A stretch of 64,000 nt of DNA from Filimonas effusa. GTDB lineage: Bacteria > Bacteroidota > Bacteroidia > Chitinophagales > Chitinophagaceae. Positions 10,559 to 18,965 of this stretch are shown piece by piece. How positions within the stretch are numbered: the stretch's first letter is position 1; each line of letters begins with the position of its first letter. The translations under genes were made by a program, and so were the position numbers. The notes under the pieces were generated by a model. It made no database searches, was not told the origin of the DNA, and saw only the letters and a program-made list of their open reading frames with translations. The stretch covers positions 350,062 to 414,061 of the forward strand of contig NZ_SDHZ01000004.1 in NCBI RefSeq assembly GCF_004118675.1, read 5' to 3'.

Positions 10559-10613
10559 CGAAAAAGCTATCCGGGAAAAGACAGTAGGTCTCATTACCCG
10601 GATAGCTTTTTCG
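10559..10613. terminator. Bidirectional terminator
   Basis: Perfect 17-base inverted repeat (CGAAAAAGCTATCCGGG and its complement) around a 21-base loop. A runs on one side and T runs on the other let it stop transcription from the metallo-hydrolase (+) and from the oxidoreductase (-). Confidence 0.85.
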
Positions 10614-10635
10614 TCGTCGTGTATTCATGCTGAAC

Positions 10636-11661
10636 TTATGCCTGCCTCCAGCCGCGTACGTATTGCTGTGGCGGTGTAATGGTAACACCCAGTTCGTAGG
10701 CGGCCGTTCTTGGCCAATAAGGGTCACGTAAGAATGCCCTTGCTATGAATACAAGATCTGCGCGTTCATTGGCGAGGATCTCTTCGGCCTGGAAGCCGTT
10801 GGTGATAAGGCCAACAGCGCCTGTGGCGATAGCGGCTTCCTTGCGGATGATATCGGCTGCACGTACCTGGTAACCGGGATAGGCGTGAATAGCTGCGGGA
10901 GCTACGCCACCTGAACTGCAGTCGATAAGATCAATACCCTGGGCTTTCATTCTTTGTGCATAGTACACCATATCTTCAATGGTACTGCCGCCTTCGGCAT
11001 ATTCGTTGGCCGAGATGCGGCAAAACAGCGGACCATCCCATTCGGCACGGATAGCTGTAATGATCTCTTCGAGGAAACGGTAGCGGTTTTCTTTGCTGCC
11101 GCCATAATTATCGTCGCGGAAATTGGTGAGTGGCGACAGGAACTCATTGATGAGATAACCATGGGCGCCATGGATCTCGATAACATCGAAGCCTGCTGCT
11201 TTTGCGCGGCGGGCGCCTGCACCAAAAGCTTTTACGATTTCTCCTATTTCTGCTACTGTTAGGGCAGCAGGTTCTTTCATGCCTTCAAATGCTACTGCGC
11301 TGGGGGCCACCGGCGTTTCATTCAGCTGGGCTTTACGGCCGGCGTGTGCCAGCTGGATACCTATATGTGCACCCTGCTCGTGTACCAGTGTGGTAAGATG
11401 TGTAAGGTTGGTGATATGCGCATCGTCCCATATGCCTGCATCTTCGTACGAGATACGGCCTCCGGGTGTAACGGCGCTTGCTTCAACAATGATCAGTCCT
11501 GCCTGTCCCACTGCACGGCTGGTATAGTGCGTGTAATGCCAGTTATTGAGCTTGCCATCCTGTGCCGTAACGGAATACATACACATAGGCGACATAACGA
11601 TCCTGTTCTTCAGTGTAATATTTCCGATGGTATAAGGAGAGAATAGTTTACTGTCTTTCAT
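10636..11661 (-). CDS. namA: Old yellow enzyme, YqjM/NamA type NADPH oxidoreductase
   Basis: A protein of 341 residues, FMN-dependent ene-reductase of the bacterial YqjM class, acting on alpha,beta-unsaturated carbonyls and some nitro compounds. Seen: SPMCMYS with the redox-tuning Cys27, QLAHAGRKA, the substrate-binding pair of histidines in [15 protein letters not shown], and the FMN phosphate-binding region near GLITNGF. It starts 13 bases after the methyltransferase stop and is probably co-transcribed with it. Together with the HxlR regulator and nitroreductase next door it suggests a response to electrophiles or quinones. Confidence 0.9.
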   Translation of the reverse strand: MKDSKLFSPYTIGNITLKNRIVMSPMCMYSVTAQDGKLNNWHYTHYTSRAVGQAGLIIVEASAVTPGGRISYEDAGIWDDAHITNLTHLTTLVHEQGAHIGIQLAHAGRKAQLNETPVAPSAVAFEGMKEPAALTVAEIGEIVKAFGAGARRAKAAGFDVIEIHGAHGYLINEFLSPLTNFRDDNYGGSKENRYRFLEEIITAIRAEWDGPLFCRISANEYAEGGSTIEDMVYYAQRMKAQGIDLIDCSSGGVAPAAIHAYPGYQVRAADIIRKEAAIATGAVGLITNGFQAEEILANERADLVFIARAFLRDPYWPRTAAYELGVTITPPQQYVRGWRQA

Positions 11662-11674
11662 TTATCTGTATTTT

Positions 11675-12319
11675 TTATTTTCTGCATATAACATATAACG
11701 AGTGAAGTTGTATTTCCTGCTCCCCCATATGGAATACGGGATCGGGCTCATGTACCATACGGATAGAGGCAAAGCCTGCATCACCCAGTACCGGTAATAA
11801 TTCATCTTCTTCCCATAGCCGGAAGCCATAGGCCACAAAAGGCAGCTGTAACATACTTTCTTTTGTGCGCAACGAAATGATCGCTACACCACCTGGTTCG
11901 AGTACGCGGTACACCTCTGCCAAAGCCTGCTCCGGCTGTTCCCAGAAATAAATCGTATTTACTGTAAAGCACTTGCTGAAACTGTTATCCTCGAAGGGAA
12001 GATGATTGATATCGCCGCCAACAAAATGCGCCCGTTTATCGGCAACATAACCCTGGTTTAGGGCGAGGGCCTCGGTGATCATCAGGTCGGAAAAGTCGCA
12101 GCCGGTATAGGTAATACTATCATGGCGTGCCAGTACATCTTTACAGAAGAAACCGTTGCCCATTCCTACTTCCAATACGTTGTCATAGGCCTTCAGTTGC
12201 AGGAGCTGTATGGTATGCAGGTTGATAGCCCTATTAGTGCTATTCATATTTTCCGCTACTGTTTTTCCCTGTTCACCTTCGGGTTTTCTAAGCTGTGCCG
12301 CCAATAATTCAAAATCCAT
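11675..12319 (-). CDS. Class I SAM-dependent methyltransferase
   Basis: A protein of 214 residues. The SAM-binding motif I is VLEVGMGNGFF, followed by GCDFSDLM and a UbiE/Methyltransf_11-like post-motif (FTVNTIYFWEQPEQALAEVYRVLEPGGVAIIS). Substrate cannot be read from the sequence. It is 54 bases downstream of the HxlR gene on the same strand and directly upstream of the old yellow enzyme, so all three may form one transcript. Confidence 0.85.
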   Translation of the reverse strand: MDFELLAAQLRKPEGEQGKTVAENMNSTNRAINLHTIQLLQLKAYDNVLEVGMGNGFFCKDVLARHDSITYTGCDFSDLMITEALALNQGYVADKRAHFVGGDINHLPFEDNSFSKCFTVNTIYFWEQPEQALAEVYRVLEPGGVAIISLRTKESMLQLPFVAYGFRLWEEDELLPVLGDAGFASIRMVHEPDPVFHMGEQEIQLHSLYVICRK

Positions 12320-12373
12320 AAAGAAGTAATAGTTTTATAAAAACACGAAACATAATAGCTGTGATCTGCCACG

Positions 12374-12739
12374 CTAGGCTTTATCCTTCAGGATCTTTTT
12401 CCTGTGGAGGGTTCCCCATTCTTTGAGGGCTTCTATCAGGGGCATTAAGGTGGCGGCGTGCGGGGTAGGGGTGTACTCTACCGAAACCGGCAATGTATCG
12501 TATACGGTTCTTTTAATAAGCTGATGGCTTTCCAGGTCTTTCAGTTCTTTACTTAACATGCGGGCGGTGATACCCGGGATCTGGCGTTCTATATCTTTAA
12601 AGCGTTTATTGCCGTTGTTGATGGCAATGATGATCTGTAGTTTCCATTTGCCATTGATCACATCCAGTGCGTCTCTCACCGGCAATAGTATGTTCATACA
12701 TTGCTTATGATCTTTCTCTCCGTCTTTACAGGACGTCAT
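12374..12739 (-). CDS. HxlR-family winged-helix regulator
   Basis: A protein of 121 residues with the HxlR core: CMNILLPVRDALDVINGKWKL at the N-terminus, then RFKDIERQIPGITARMLSKELKDLE (recognition helix region) and VEYTPTP. The N-terminal Cys residues recall the redox- or quinone-sensing Cys of YodB-type members, which repress nitroreductase and azoreductase genes. The divergent neighbour is a nitroreductase and the gap carries a perfect palindrome, so repression of both promoters is likely (inference). Confidence 0.9.
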   Translation of the reverse strand: MTSCKDGEKDHKQCMNILLPVRDALDVINGKWKLQIIIAINNGNKRFKDIERQIPGITARMLSKELKDLESHQLIKRTVYDTLPVSVEYTPTPHAATLMPLIEALKEWGTLHRKKILKDKA

Positions 12740-12770
12740 ATGATAATGTTAAATTCTTTTGAATAATCTG

Positions 12771-12786
12771 CTATACTATAGTATAG
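12771..12786. promoter_or_regulatory. Palindromic operator candidate for the HxlR regulator
   Basis: CTATACTATAGTATAG is a perfect 16-base palindrome. It lies where transcription of the hxlR gene would begin, given its -7 box at 12793-12800 on the minus strand. A second, imperfect inverted repeat (GTATA-GCA-TATAC) sits at 12798-12810, and the half-site GTATA/TATAC is shared by both. This is the expected layout for dimer binding and autorepression. Confidence 0.6.
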
Positions 12787-12792
12787 TGGTTA

Positions 12793-12821
12793 CAAAAGTA
12801 TAGCATATACGCATAGCTTTG
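12793..12821. promoter_or_regulatory. Overlapping divergent promoters (hxlR and nitroreductase)
   Basis: On the minus strand TACTTTTG (12800-12793) matches the Bacteroidota -7 consensus TAnnTTTG. On the plus strand TAGCTTTG (12814-12821) is a second perfect match, about 20 bases before the nitroreductase ATG at 12841. The inverted repeat at 12798-12810 overlaps the first box, so one bound regulator could close both promoters. Confidence 0.6.
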
Positions 12822-12840
12822 CATCAATATCTGAAAATTT

Positions 12841-13473
12841 ATGAGTATCCTTAACGACCTCCAGTGGCGCTATGCTACCAAAAAGATGAACGGGCAACCT
12901 GTAGCCCAGGAAAAAGTAGACTATATTCTTGAAGCCGCCCGTTTGGCGCCCACTTCTGTAGGTATACAGCCTGTAGAAGTTATTGTGGTGACAAACAAGG
13001 CGTTATTGGAAAAAATACAGCCCATTGCTTTTAACCAGCCCCAGATCACAACCACTTCGCATCTGCTGGTATTTGCTGCCTGGGACAGCTATACTCCTGA
13101 ACGTATCAATAAAGTATTCGACAGGGTAAACGCAGAAAGGAACCTGCCTTATGAAGCTACGGCAGACTACCGTCAGAAAATGCTGACCAATTTTGCCGGA
13201 AAGCCTGCTGAGGAAGCTTTCCAGCATACAGCGCGCCAGGCTTATATCAGCTTTGGGATGGCCATCGCCGCTGCTGCTGAGCAAAAAGTTGACGCTACGC
13301 CTATGGAAGGTTTTGACGCTGCTTCACTGGATAAATTGCTGGAACTGGATAAAAAAGGCCTCAGGAGTGTAACCCTGTTACCATTGGGTTACCGTGACGC
13401 GGAAAACGACTGGCTGGTAAACCTGAAAAAAGTACGTAAGCCTAAAGAGGAATTTGTGACTGTAATGAGTTAA
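12841..13473 (+). CDS. NAD(P)H-dependent nitroreductase family protein
   Basis: A protein of 210 residues with the NfsB-like start LNDLQWRYATKKMNGQPV, the FMN-contact text LAPTSVGIQPVEVIVV, and the C-terminal LPLGYRDAENDWL. The predicted activity is FMN-dependent reduction of nitro compounds or quinones in the cytosol. The promoter is in the regulated divergent gap; the 5' leader is only about 15 bases. Confidence 0.9.
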   Translation: MSILNDLQWRYATKKMNGQPVAQEKVDYILEAARLAPTSVGIQPVEVIVVTNKALLEKIQPIAFNQPQITTTSHLLVFAAWDSYTPERINKVFDRVNAERNLPYEATADYRQKMLTNFAGKPAEEAFQHTARQAYISFGMAIAAAAEQKVDATPMEGFDAASLDKLLELDKKGLRSVTLLPLGYRDAENDWLVNLKKVRKPKEEFVTVMS

Positions 13474-13522
13474 CAGGTTATCTTTACGTTAACCGGTGGA
13501 CCAGCACTGCCGGCTGGTACCC

Positions 13523-13915
13523 ATGGACATTCAGGAATATATTGGCAACGGAGCCGTATTGCAGCGTTTACACCACCACATGACGGAAGATGATCTTGCC
13601 GAGTTCAATACTTTGGCCGATCTGCATCCCGAATTGCAGCAGGAGCTTGTGTATGCTTACGATCTGTTAACAGAAATTTCTGCCAGGTATCCCCCGGACC
13701 AGGTTCATCCCAGGTTTACGGAGGCCTATAATGGTCACCTGCAACTTTATCGTGAAACACATGGCATTACTGCAACCACAGATGTGGAAGATCTGTCACA
13801 TAAATATGCTTACTATGCCAATATTTATAAAGTGGTCTTTATCTTCTACCTGGTTTTCCTGGCTTTGACAATTGCGCTGACCATCTATTTCTACTACCAG
13901 GTGGAAAGCAAATAG
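13523..13915 (+). CDS. Small single-pass membrane protein resembling an anti-sigma N-terminal domain
   Basis: A protein of 130 residues. The start at ATG 13523 (MDIQEYIGNGAVLQRLH) is preferred over an upstream GTG at 13496, which sits too close to the -7-like TATCTTTA at 13479-13486. The first 50 residues have the pattern seen at the start of RskA-like anti-sigma factors of Chitinophagales (MDIxEYI, then an acidic helix and HPELQQELV). One membrane helix follows near the C-terminus (VVFIFYLVFLALTIALTIYFYY) with almost nothing beyond it. No sigma gene is adjacent. Function unknown; the anti-sigma comparison is from memory and tentative. Confidence 0.65.
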   Translation: MDIQEYIGNGAVLQRLHHHMTEDDLAEFNTLADLHPELQQELVYAYDLLTEISARYPPDQVHPRFTEAYNGHLQLYRETHGITATTDVEDLSHKYAYYANIYKVVFIFYLVFLALTIALTIYFYYQVESK

Positions 13916-13936
13916 GAGGAGTGATCCTTTATTCAT

Positions 13937-13976
13937 AAAAAAATAATGGCAGCGATTCCGCTGCCATTATTTTTTT
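13937..13976. terminator. Bidirectional terminator
   Basis: Perfect inverted repeat AAAAAATAATGGCAGCG around ATTC, flanked by A and T runs. It separates two convergent genes. Confidence 0.85.
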
Positions 13977-13981
13977 CAATA

Positions 13982-14566
13982 CTACGCCATTTCTTCGGCG
14001 GCTTCGTAATTGATACTGCTTTCTGCAATATCTGTAAGCTGTGTATCGGTTTCTTTTTCTTCTTCGAGCGTTTGACGCAAGAGCTCAGCGCATTCTGTCA
14101 GGCCAAGTGTTTCGGCCAGTTGTGCCAACCCGCCATAGGTTGCGATCTCGTAGTGCTCTACTTTTTGAGCGGCCATGATAAGACCTACGTCACGGGTTGA
14201 AGTACCCTCTTCGGTTTCTTCGATAATGCTTTCGCCTTCTTTGGTAATACCTTCTATGGCTTCGCATTTTTTACCACGTGGCGCTTTTTCGAGGTAACCA
14301 AAAACCTGTTCCAGCCTGGCTACGTGCTCTTTACTTTGTTCGGTGTGCAAGTCAAATGCCTGTTTCAGCTCTTCGGAAGAAGCTGCCTTTTTCATTTTAG
14401 GCAAAGTTTTTACGATGTGTTTCTCTGCCCAATAAATATCCTTCAGAGAGTCTTCAAAAAACTCTTTCAGCATAGAATCATTGGCGCCAGCGCCTGCGTT
14501 TGCTGTTTTAGACATACTGGCTGTTCTTTTCTTCGTTGTTGTTTTTGCTGATTTAGATTGTGGCAT
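13982..14566 (-). CDS. DUF892 (YciE/YciF) ferritin-like protein
   Basis: A protein of 194 residues. An N-terminal Lys/Ser/Thr-rich tail of about 30 residues precedes the four-helix DUF892 domain (LKEFFEDSLKDIYWAEKHIVKTLPKM, LEQVFGYLEKAPRGKKCEAIEG, KVEHYEIATYGGLAQLAETLG). Members of the family are general-stress proteins with a di-iron-like bundle; the Glu and His residues are present. It is divergent from the cation antiporter, and both fit a stress setting. The exact role in the cell is not established. Confidence 0.9.
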   Translation of the reverse strand: MPQSKSAKTTTKKRTASMSKTANAGAGANDSMLKEFFEDSLKDIYWAEKHIVKTLPKMKKAASSEELKQAFDLHTEQSKEHVARLEQVFGYLEKAPRGKKCEAIEGITKEGESIIEETEEGTSTRDVGLIMAAQKVEHYEIATYGGLAQLAETLGLTECAELLRQTLEEEKETDTQLTDIAESSINYEAAEEMA

Positions 14567-14669
14567 AATGCATAAGTTTTAATATTAGGTATAATAAAAA
14601 CATCGTGCCATCGTGAATGCCACTTCATTGACGGAAGGGGGGAATAGCGGATTTTCATTATCTTACCGT

Positions 14670-16589
14670 ATGCAGCAAACTTTCTTTTTCCAGGCGATGA
14701 TCTACCTCGCCGCCGCCGTGATAATGGTGCCTATTGCCAAGCGCATAGGTTTGGGGTCTGTATTGGGATATCTTGTAGCAGGTGTGATCATTGGTCCTGC
14801 CTGTCTTCAGTTTGTGGGACAGGAAGGGGAAGATATTATGCATTTTGCGGAATTTGGTGTGGTGATGCTGCTGTTTGTGATAGGTCTGGAGCTGGAGCCT
14901 TTACGTTTATGGCGATTAAGAAAGTCGATATCGGGTTTGGGTGGACTGCAGGTGGGCGTTACGTCTCTTGCGGTGATGGGTATTGCGCTGGCGTTTGGAC
15001 TGGAATGGCGTCAGGCGCTGGCGTTGGGGCTTATCATGTCGATGTCGTCGACGGCTATTGTATTACAGTCGCTGAATGAAAAGGGGCTGATGAAATCTGC
15101 TGCGGGCCAGTCTTCTTTTGCCGTGCTGTTGTTCCAGGATATAGCGGTGATCCCCATTCTTGCTATTTTTCCGCTGCTGGCTACCGGTGCGGGGGGCGAT
15201 CATGCGGCTGCCGCTCATGCAAAGGGGTGGGTGCAAACCCTGCCGGCAGGATTACAAACGCTGATTGTATTGGGGAGTGTAGCTGCGGTAATTGTAGCCG
15301 GCCGTTATTTACTTGGTCCTTTTTTCCGGATAATAGCCAAAACAGGATTGCGGGAACTGTTCACTGCCGCCGCGCTGTTGCTGGTGGTAGGCATTGCAGT
15401 GTTTATGACCTTTGTAGGGTTAAGTCCTGCCCTTGGCGCTTTCCTGGCGGGTGTTGTACTGGCCAACAGCGAATACCGGCATGAGCTGGAAAGTGATATA
15501 GATCCTTTCAAAGGACTGCTGCTGGGGCTTTTCTTCATGGCTGTGGGCGCCTCGGTTGACTTTAACCTGGTTCTGGCGAAACCACTGCTCATCATTGGGC
15601 TTGCGGTGGGTGTGATGGTGCTGAAAATGGTCATTCTTATGGGGCTGGGAAAACTTTTCCGGCTAACAAAAGACCAGAATGCCACGTTTGGGGTAGGGTT
15701 GAGCCAGGTAGGAGAATTTGCTTTTGTATTGTTCAGCCTGTCGCGGCAGGAGGGTATACTATCGCATGAGCTTACCAATATTATGGTGGCGGTAGTGGCT
15801 ATGAGTATGGCTTTCACGCCGCTGTTGTGGCTTATACACGAGAAATTATTATTGCCGAGGCTTGGTGTGCAGGAAGAGCCGGAAGAAAAGGAAAGTGACC
15901 TGGTAGAAGAGGACAACCCTGTTATCATTGCAGGTTATGGTCATTTTGGGACCACGGTTGGCCGTTTTCTCCAGGCGCATGGCATTGGAACAACCGTATT
16001 GGATGCGGATAGCGACCAGGTAACCTCGCTGCGGCGCATGGGTTTTAAAGTGTATTATGGCGATGCCAGCAGGCACGACCTGCTTGAAATAGCCGGTGCG
16101 CGGAATGCAAAACTTATCATCATTGCGATTGGTGATGAAGAAAAGCGGCTGGAATTGATCCGTAATGTCAAGAAACATTTTCCCGACCTGCGTATGATGG
16201 TAAGGGCTTCGAACCGTTACGACGCTTACGATCTTATGAATGCGGGGATCCTTAATATTTACCGTGAAACGCTGGATACGAGTTTGCGTATGGGGGTAGA
16301 TGTATTGAAGCTGCTGGGGGTTCCTCCCGAAGAAGCCACCCATTCGGCACGCACCTTTTTCATGTACGACGAGCGGATGCTGAAGCAGCTTTCGGCCATC
16401 CGTAATGAAGATGAGTATGTACTGGCCATCCGTCATAATAACGAGGAGCTTGAAAATATCATCCGTGCCGACCGTGCGGATAAGCCGGTATTGCAGGGGC
16501 AGGACCCTGTGGGGGAGAAGAACCTGGAAAAGGCGGTCAACAAAACCACTGTTTTACCCTGCCAGCAGCAGGTTCATCCCCCTGTTTAG
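14670..16589 (+). CDS. CPA2 cation:proton antiporter with RCK domain (KefB/KefC type)
   Basis: A protein of 639 residues. The start at ATG 14670 (MQQTFFFQAMIYLAAAV) avoids a polar 19-residue extension from the GTG at 14613. The N-terminal 400 residues hold about a dozen membrane segments of the Na/H exchanger fold (GSVLGYLVAGVIIGP, FLAGVVLANSEYRHELESDIDPFKGLLLGLFF). From about residue 430 comes an RCK/TrkA-N domain with GYGHFGTTVGRFL and VLDADSD for nucleotide binding. It probably exports K+ or Na+ in exchange for protons under nucleotide control. No ancillary KefF/KefG gene is adjacent. Confidence 0.92.
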   Translation: MQQTFFFQAMIYLAAAVIMVPIAKRIGLGSVLGYLVAGVIIGPACLQFVGQEGEDIMHFAEFGVVMLLFVIGLELEPLRLWRLRKSISGLGGLQVGVTSLAVMGIALAFGLEWRQALALGLIMSMSSTAIVLQSLNEKGLMKSAAGQSSFAVLLFQDIAVIPILAIFPLLATGAGGDHAAAAHAKGWVQTLPAGLQTLIVLGSVAAVIVAGRYLLGPFFRIIAKTGLRELFTAAALLLVVGIAVFMTFVGLSPALGAFLAGVVLANSEYRHELESDIDPFKGLLLGLFFMAVGASVDFNLVLAKPLLIIGLAVGVMVLKMVILMGLGKLFRLTKDQNATFGVGLSQVGEFAFVLFSLSRQEGILSHELTNIMVAVVAMSMAFTPLLWLIHEKLLLPRLGVQEEPEEKESDLVEEDNPVIIAGYGHFGTTVGRFLQAHGIGTTVLDADSDQVTSLRRMGFKVYYGDASRHDLLEIAGARNAKLIIIAIGDEEKRLELIRNVKKHFPDLRMMVRASNRYDAYDLMNAGILNIYRETLDTSLRMGVDVLKLLGVPPEEATHSARTFFMYDERMLKQLSAIRNEDEYVLAIRHNNEELENIIRADRADKPVLQGQDPVGEKNLEKAVNKTTVLPCQQQVHPPV

Positions 16590-16643
16590 CCGTTTCGCCC
16601 CGTGTGCCGCCGGGCGGGCAGTGTTTTTTATCATCTTTGATGT

Positions 16644-17639
16644 ATGATAGCAAGTAAGGACGAAAAAAGGATCAGCATTTACTGCGCCGTGGTGGTGGCT
16701 GTAGTGGTGAACATTCCGCGCATCTCTGCCTTGCGTACCGGGGGGCTTGTCAACAGGGTATCTTTTTTTGAACCTGCTGAATTTTGTTTTCAACTGGGAT
16801 ATAATTTTTTATTCTGTTATGCGGTTTTTGCCGTTAACCTGTTATACCAGTCGCGTTTTCGTTTGCGCCTGCTTCATAATGTATTGCTGTTGCTGTTTGG
16901 TTTTGCGCTGGGTGCTTTTCTTCAAAGAACGATATTTGATCTCCAGATGCCGGTACGGCTGTACAGGGCCGGCTATTTCGGGCGTTTTTTTATATGCATG
17001 GCGGTAGAACTGCTGATGGTTCGGATCTTTTTTTTACTGCGCGAAATGAGAGCCAAAGAGGTAGAAGCGGAACAGGCCCGTACCAGGTTTGCGAAGGCCG
17101 AACTGGAGTTGATGAAGCAGCAACTTAACCCTCATTTTTTCTTCAACTCGCTTAGTACGCTTTCAGGTATCGTGCGCGAAGATCCGGCCAGGGCGCAGCG
17201 TTTTATAAGCGTGCTATCGAAAACTTTCCGTAACCTGCTTCAGAAAAAAGATGCGGTAGTAAGTTTGAGAGATGAGTTACAGGATCTCCAGCTTTACAGG
17301 GAACTGTTATATATGCGGTTTGAAAACAGCATTAGTGTCATGATCCAGATCCCGGAAGAATGGATGGATAAAAAGCTGCCGCATCTTTCATTGCAGCCGC
17401 TTATTGAAAATGCTGCTAAACACAATAAGGCTACAGAGGCGGCGCCGCTTCTTATACAATTATTTATAAAAGAAGAGAGGCTATGGGTGCAAAACAATCT
17501 GCAGCCGCTTGGTTTTGTGCAGGAGCAAAGTGGAACAGGCCTGTTTAATCTTAACGAGCGATGCCGTATCTTATTAGGCAGGGAAATCACCATTCGCAGG
17601 AACGATAGTCATTTTATTGTTATTTTACCATTCGAATAA
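16644..17639 (+). CDS. LytS/YehU-type sensor histidine kinase
   Basis: A protein of 331 residues. Four hydrophobic segments fill residues 10-135; a short coiled linker (EMRAKEVEAEQARTRFAKAELELMKQ) leads to the His_kinase domain with the phospho-acceptor His164 in QLNPHFFFNSL. The ATP-binding part is the short form typical of this class (LQPLIENAAKHNK as N box, GTGLFNLNERCRILLG). The ligand is not evident because there is no extracellular sensor domain. It is 6 bases upstream of its LytTR response regulator. Confidence 0.9.
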   Translation: MIASKDEKRISIYCAVVVAVVVNIPRISALRTGGLVNRVSFFEPAEFCFQLGYNFLFCYAVFAVNLLYQSRFRLRLLHNVLLLLFGFALGAFLQRTIFDLQMPVRLYRAGYFGRFFICMAVELLMVRIFFLLREMRAKEVEAEQARTRFAKAELELMKQQLNPHFFFNSLSTLSGIVREDPARAQRFISVLSKTFRNLLQKKDAVVSLRDELQDLQLYRELLYMRFENSISVMIQIPEEWMDKKLPHLSLQPLIENAAKHNKATEAAPLLIQLFIKEERLWVQNNLQPLGFVQEQSGTGLFNLNERCRILLGREITIRRNDSHFIVILPFE

Positions 17640-17645
17640 TCAACT

Positions 17646-18422
17646 ATGCCACTACGTGTATTATTAGTTGAAGATGAGCCGGCCAATGCCCGGAACCTGG
17701 AGTTTATGCTTCATGAGGCAGATCCTTCCATAACGATAATGGATGTGCTTCCTGGTGTTGAAGATACCATTGCTTGGTTCAGGAAACAACCTGATGGCTG
17801 TGATCTTGTATTTATGGATATAAGGTTGAACGATGGGCTTTCGTTTGAAGTATTCGATAAAGTGAAAGTAGAGCAGCCTGTTATTTTTGTTACGGCGTAT
17901 GACAACTATGCCTTGCAGGCGTTTAAGGCCAATGGTATAGATTATATTCTGAAACCTTATGATGAAACTGAAATACGGGCGGCGCTTGCCAAGTATAACC
18001 GGTTACAGGGTGCCGGGCCGGTAAAAGCGGATATGGGCCAGTTGGATGCCTTGCTTAAAATGATGCAGCAGGGCGCTACTTATTACAAACAGTCTTTCCT
18101 GGTACATTTCCGTGAAAAGCTGCTGCCGTTGGAAACGGCGCGTATCGCCTGGTTTTATACGGCCAATGAAATTGTATATGCCTGTACCAGCGACAAGAAA
18201 CAATATGCTATAGAGTTTACTCTTGAACAGTTGCAGACCCAGCTTGATCCAGCGCAGTTCTTTCGTGCCAACAGGCAGTTTATCATACAACGTAGTGCTA
18301 TAAAGGAAATAGAGCTGTATTTTAACGGGCGTCTTTATTTGAAGCTTACGCCTGAACCGGCAGAGAAGGTACTTATCAGCAAGGCGCGCGTACCTGAATT
18401 CAAAACCTGGATGAATTACTGA
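17646..18422 (+). CDS. LytTR-family response regulator
   Basis: A protein of 258 residues: receiver domain (residues 1-120) with the acidic pocket VEDEPA, phospho-acceptor Asp58 in VFMDIRL and the switch residues VTAYD and LKPYDE; then a LytTR DNA-binding domain (about 150-255; FLVHFREKLLPLETARIAWFYTANEIVYA, FFRANRQFIIQRSAIKEIE). Co-transcribed with the kinase. Targets cannot be told, but the small exported protein 96 bases downstream is a natural candidate. Confidence 0.93.
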   Translation: MPLRVLLVEDEPANARNLEFMLHEADPSITIMDVLPGVEDTIAWFRKQPDGCDLVFMDIRLNDGLSFEVFDKVKVEQPVIFVTAYDNYALQAFKANGIDYILKPYDETEIRAALAKYNRLQGAGPVKADMGQLDALLKMMQQGATYYKQSFLVHFREKLLPLETARIAWFYTANEIVYACTSDKKQYAIEFTLEQLQTQLDPAQFFRANRQFIIQRSAIKEIELYFNGRLYLKLTPEPAEKVLISKARVPEFKTWMNY

Positions 18423-18518
18423 AAGTTCACCTCCGGTTATTGACGCTTCACCGGTTTGTTGCTGGTTAAACTGCGCTCCGCTACTGAGCTTTGCATATCA
18501 CCAAACAAAAGAAATAAT

Positions 18519-18905
18519 ATGAAACTTTTCAAAATTGCGGCTTTATTTATTTGCTGCTTGATGTTGTCTGTGATGTATGTTCATGCACAGGATTTAGGAA
18601 ACAGCACACCTGAAGAACGTGCGGCCATGCAAACCGAATGGCTGAAAACCAAGCTGTCGCTGAGCAGTGAACAGGAAACCAAAGTGAATGAAATAAACCT
18701 GAAGTATGCGCGTGAAATGGATCCTGTTCTCAAGGGCAGCGGCGGCAAACTTGCGAAGCTGAAAAAGGCCAAAGCCATCAACGATAAAAAAGAAGCGGAA
18801 TATAAGACTGTGTTCAGCTCTGAGCAGTTTGCCACTTACCAGAAGTTAAAATCGGATATGAAGGACCAGATGAAGGCTAAGATGAAAGAAAGGAAGAATG
18901 GGTAA
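18519..18905 (+). CDS. Small exported helical protein, Spy/DUF4890-like
   Basis: A protein of 128 residues. The start at ATG 18519 gives a proper signal peptide (MKLFKIAALFICCLMLSVMYVHAQ), unlike the GTG/TTG extension upstream. The mature part is highly charged and helical (KLSLSSEQETKVNEINLKYAREMDPVL, YQKLKSDMKDQMKAKMKERKNG), resembling periplasmic chaperones of the Spy/CpxP type, where LTxxQ-like repeats recur. Here LSLSSEQ and FSSEQFATYQ are comparable. Family placement is by pattern only. Confidence 0.7.
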   Translation: MKLFKIAALFICCLMLSVMYVHAQDLGNSTPEERAAMQTEWLKTKLSLSSEQETKVNEINLKYAREMDPVLKGSGGKLAKLKKAKAINDKKEAEYKTVFSSEQFATYQKLKSDMKDQMKAKMKERKNG

Positions 18906-18965
18906 CAGCCGGCAGGTGTTGCCGGGAGTGTTAGGGCGTGATGTGGAATGTTTAGCCGTGGTGTG

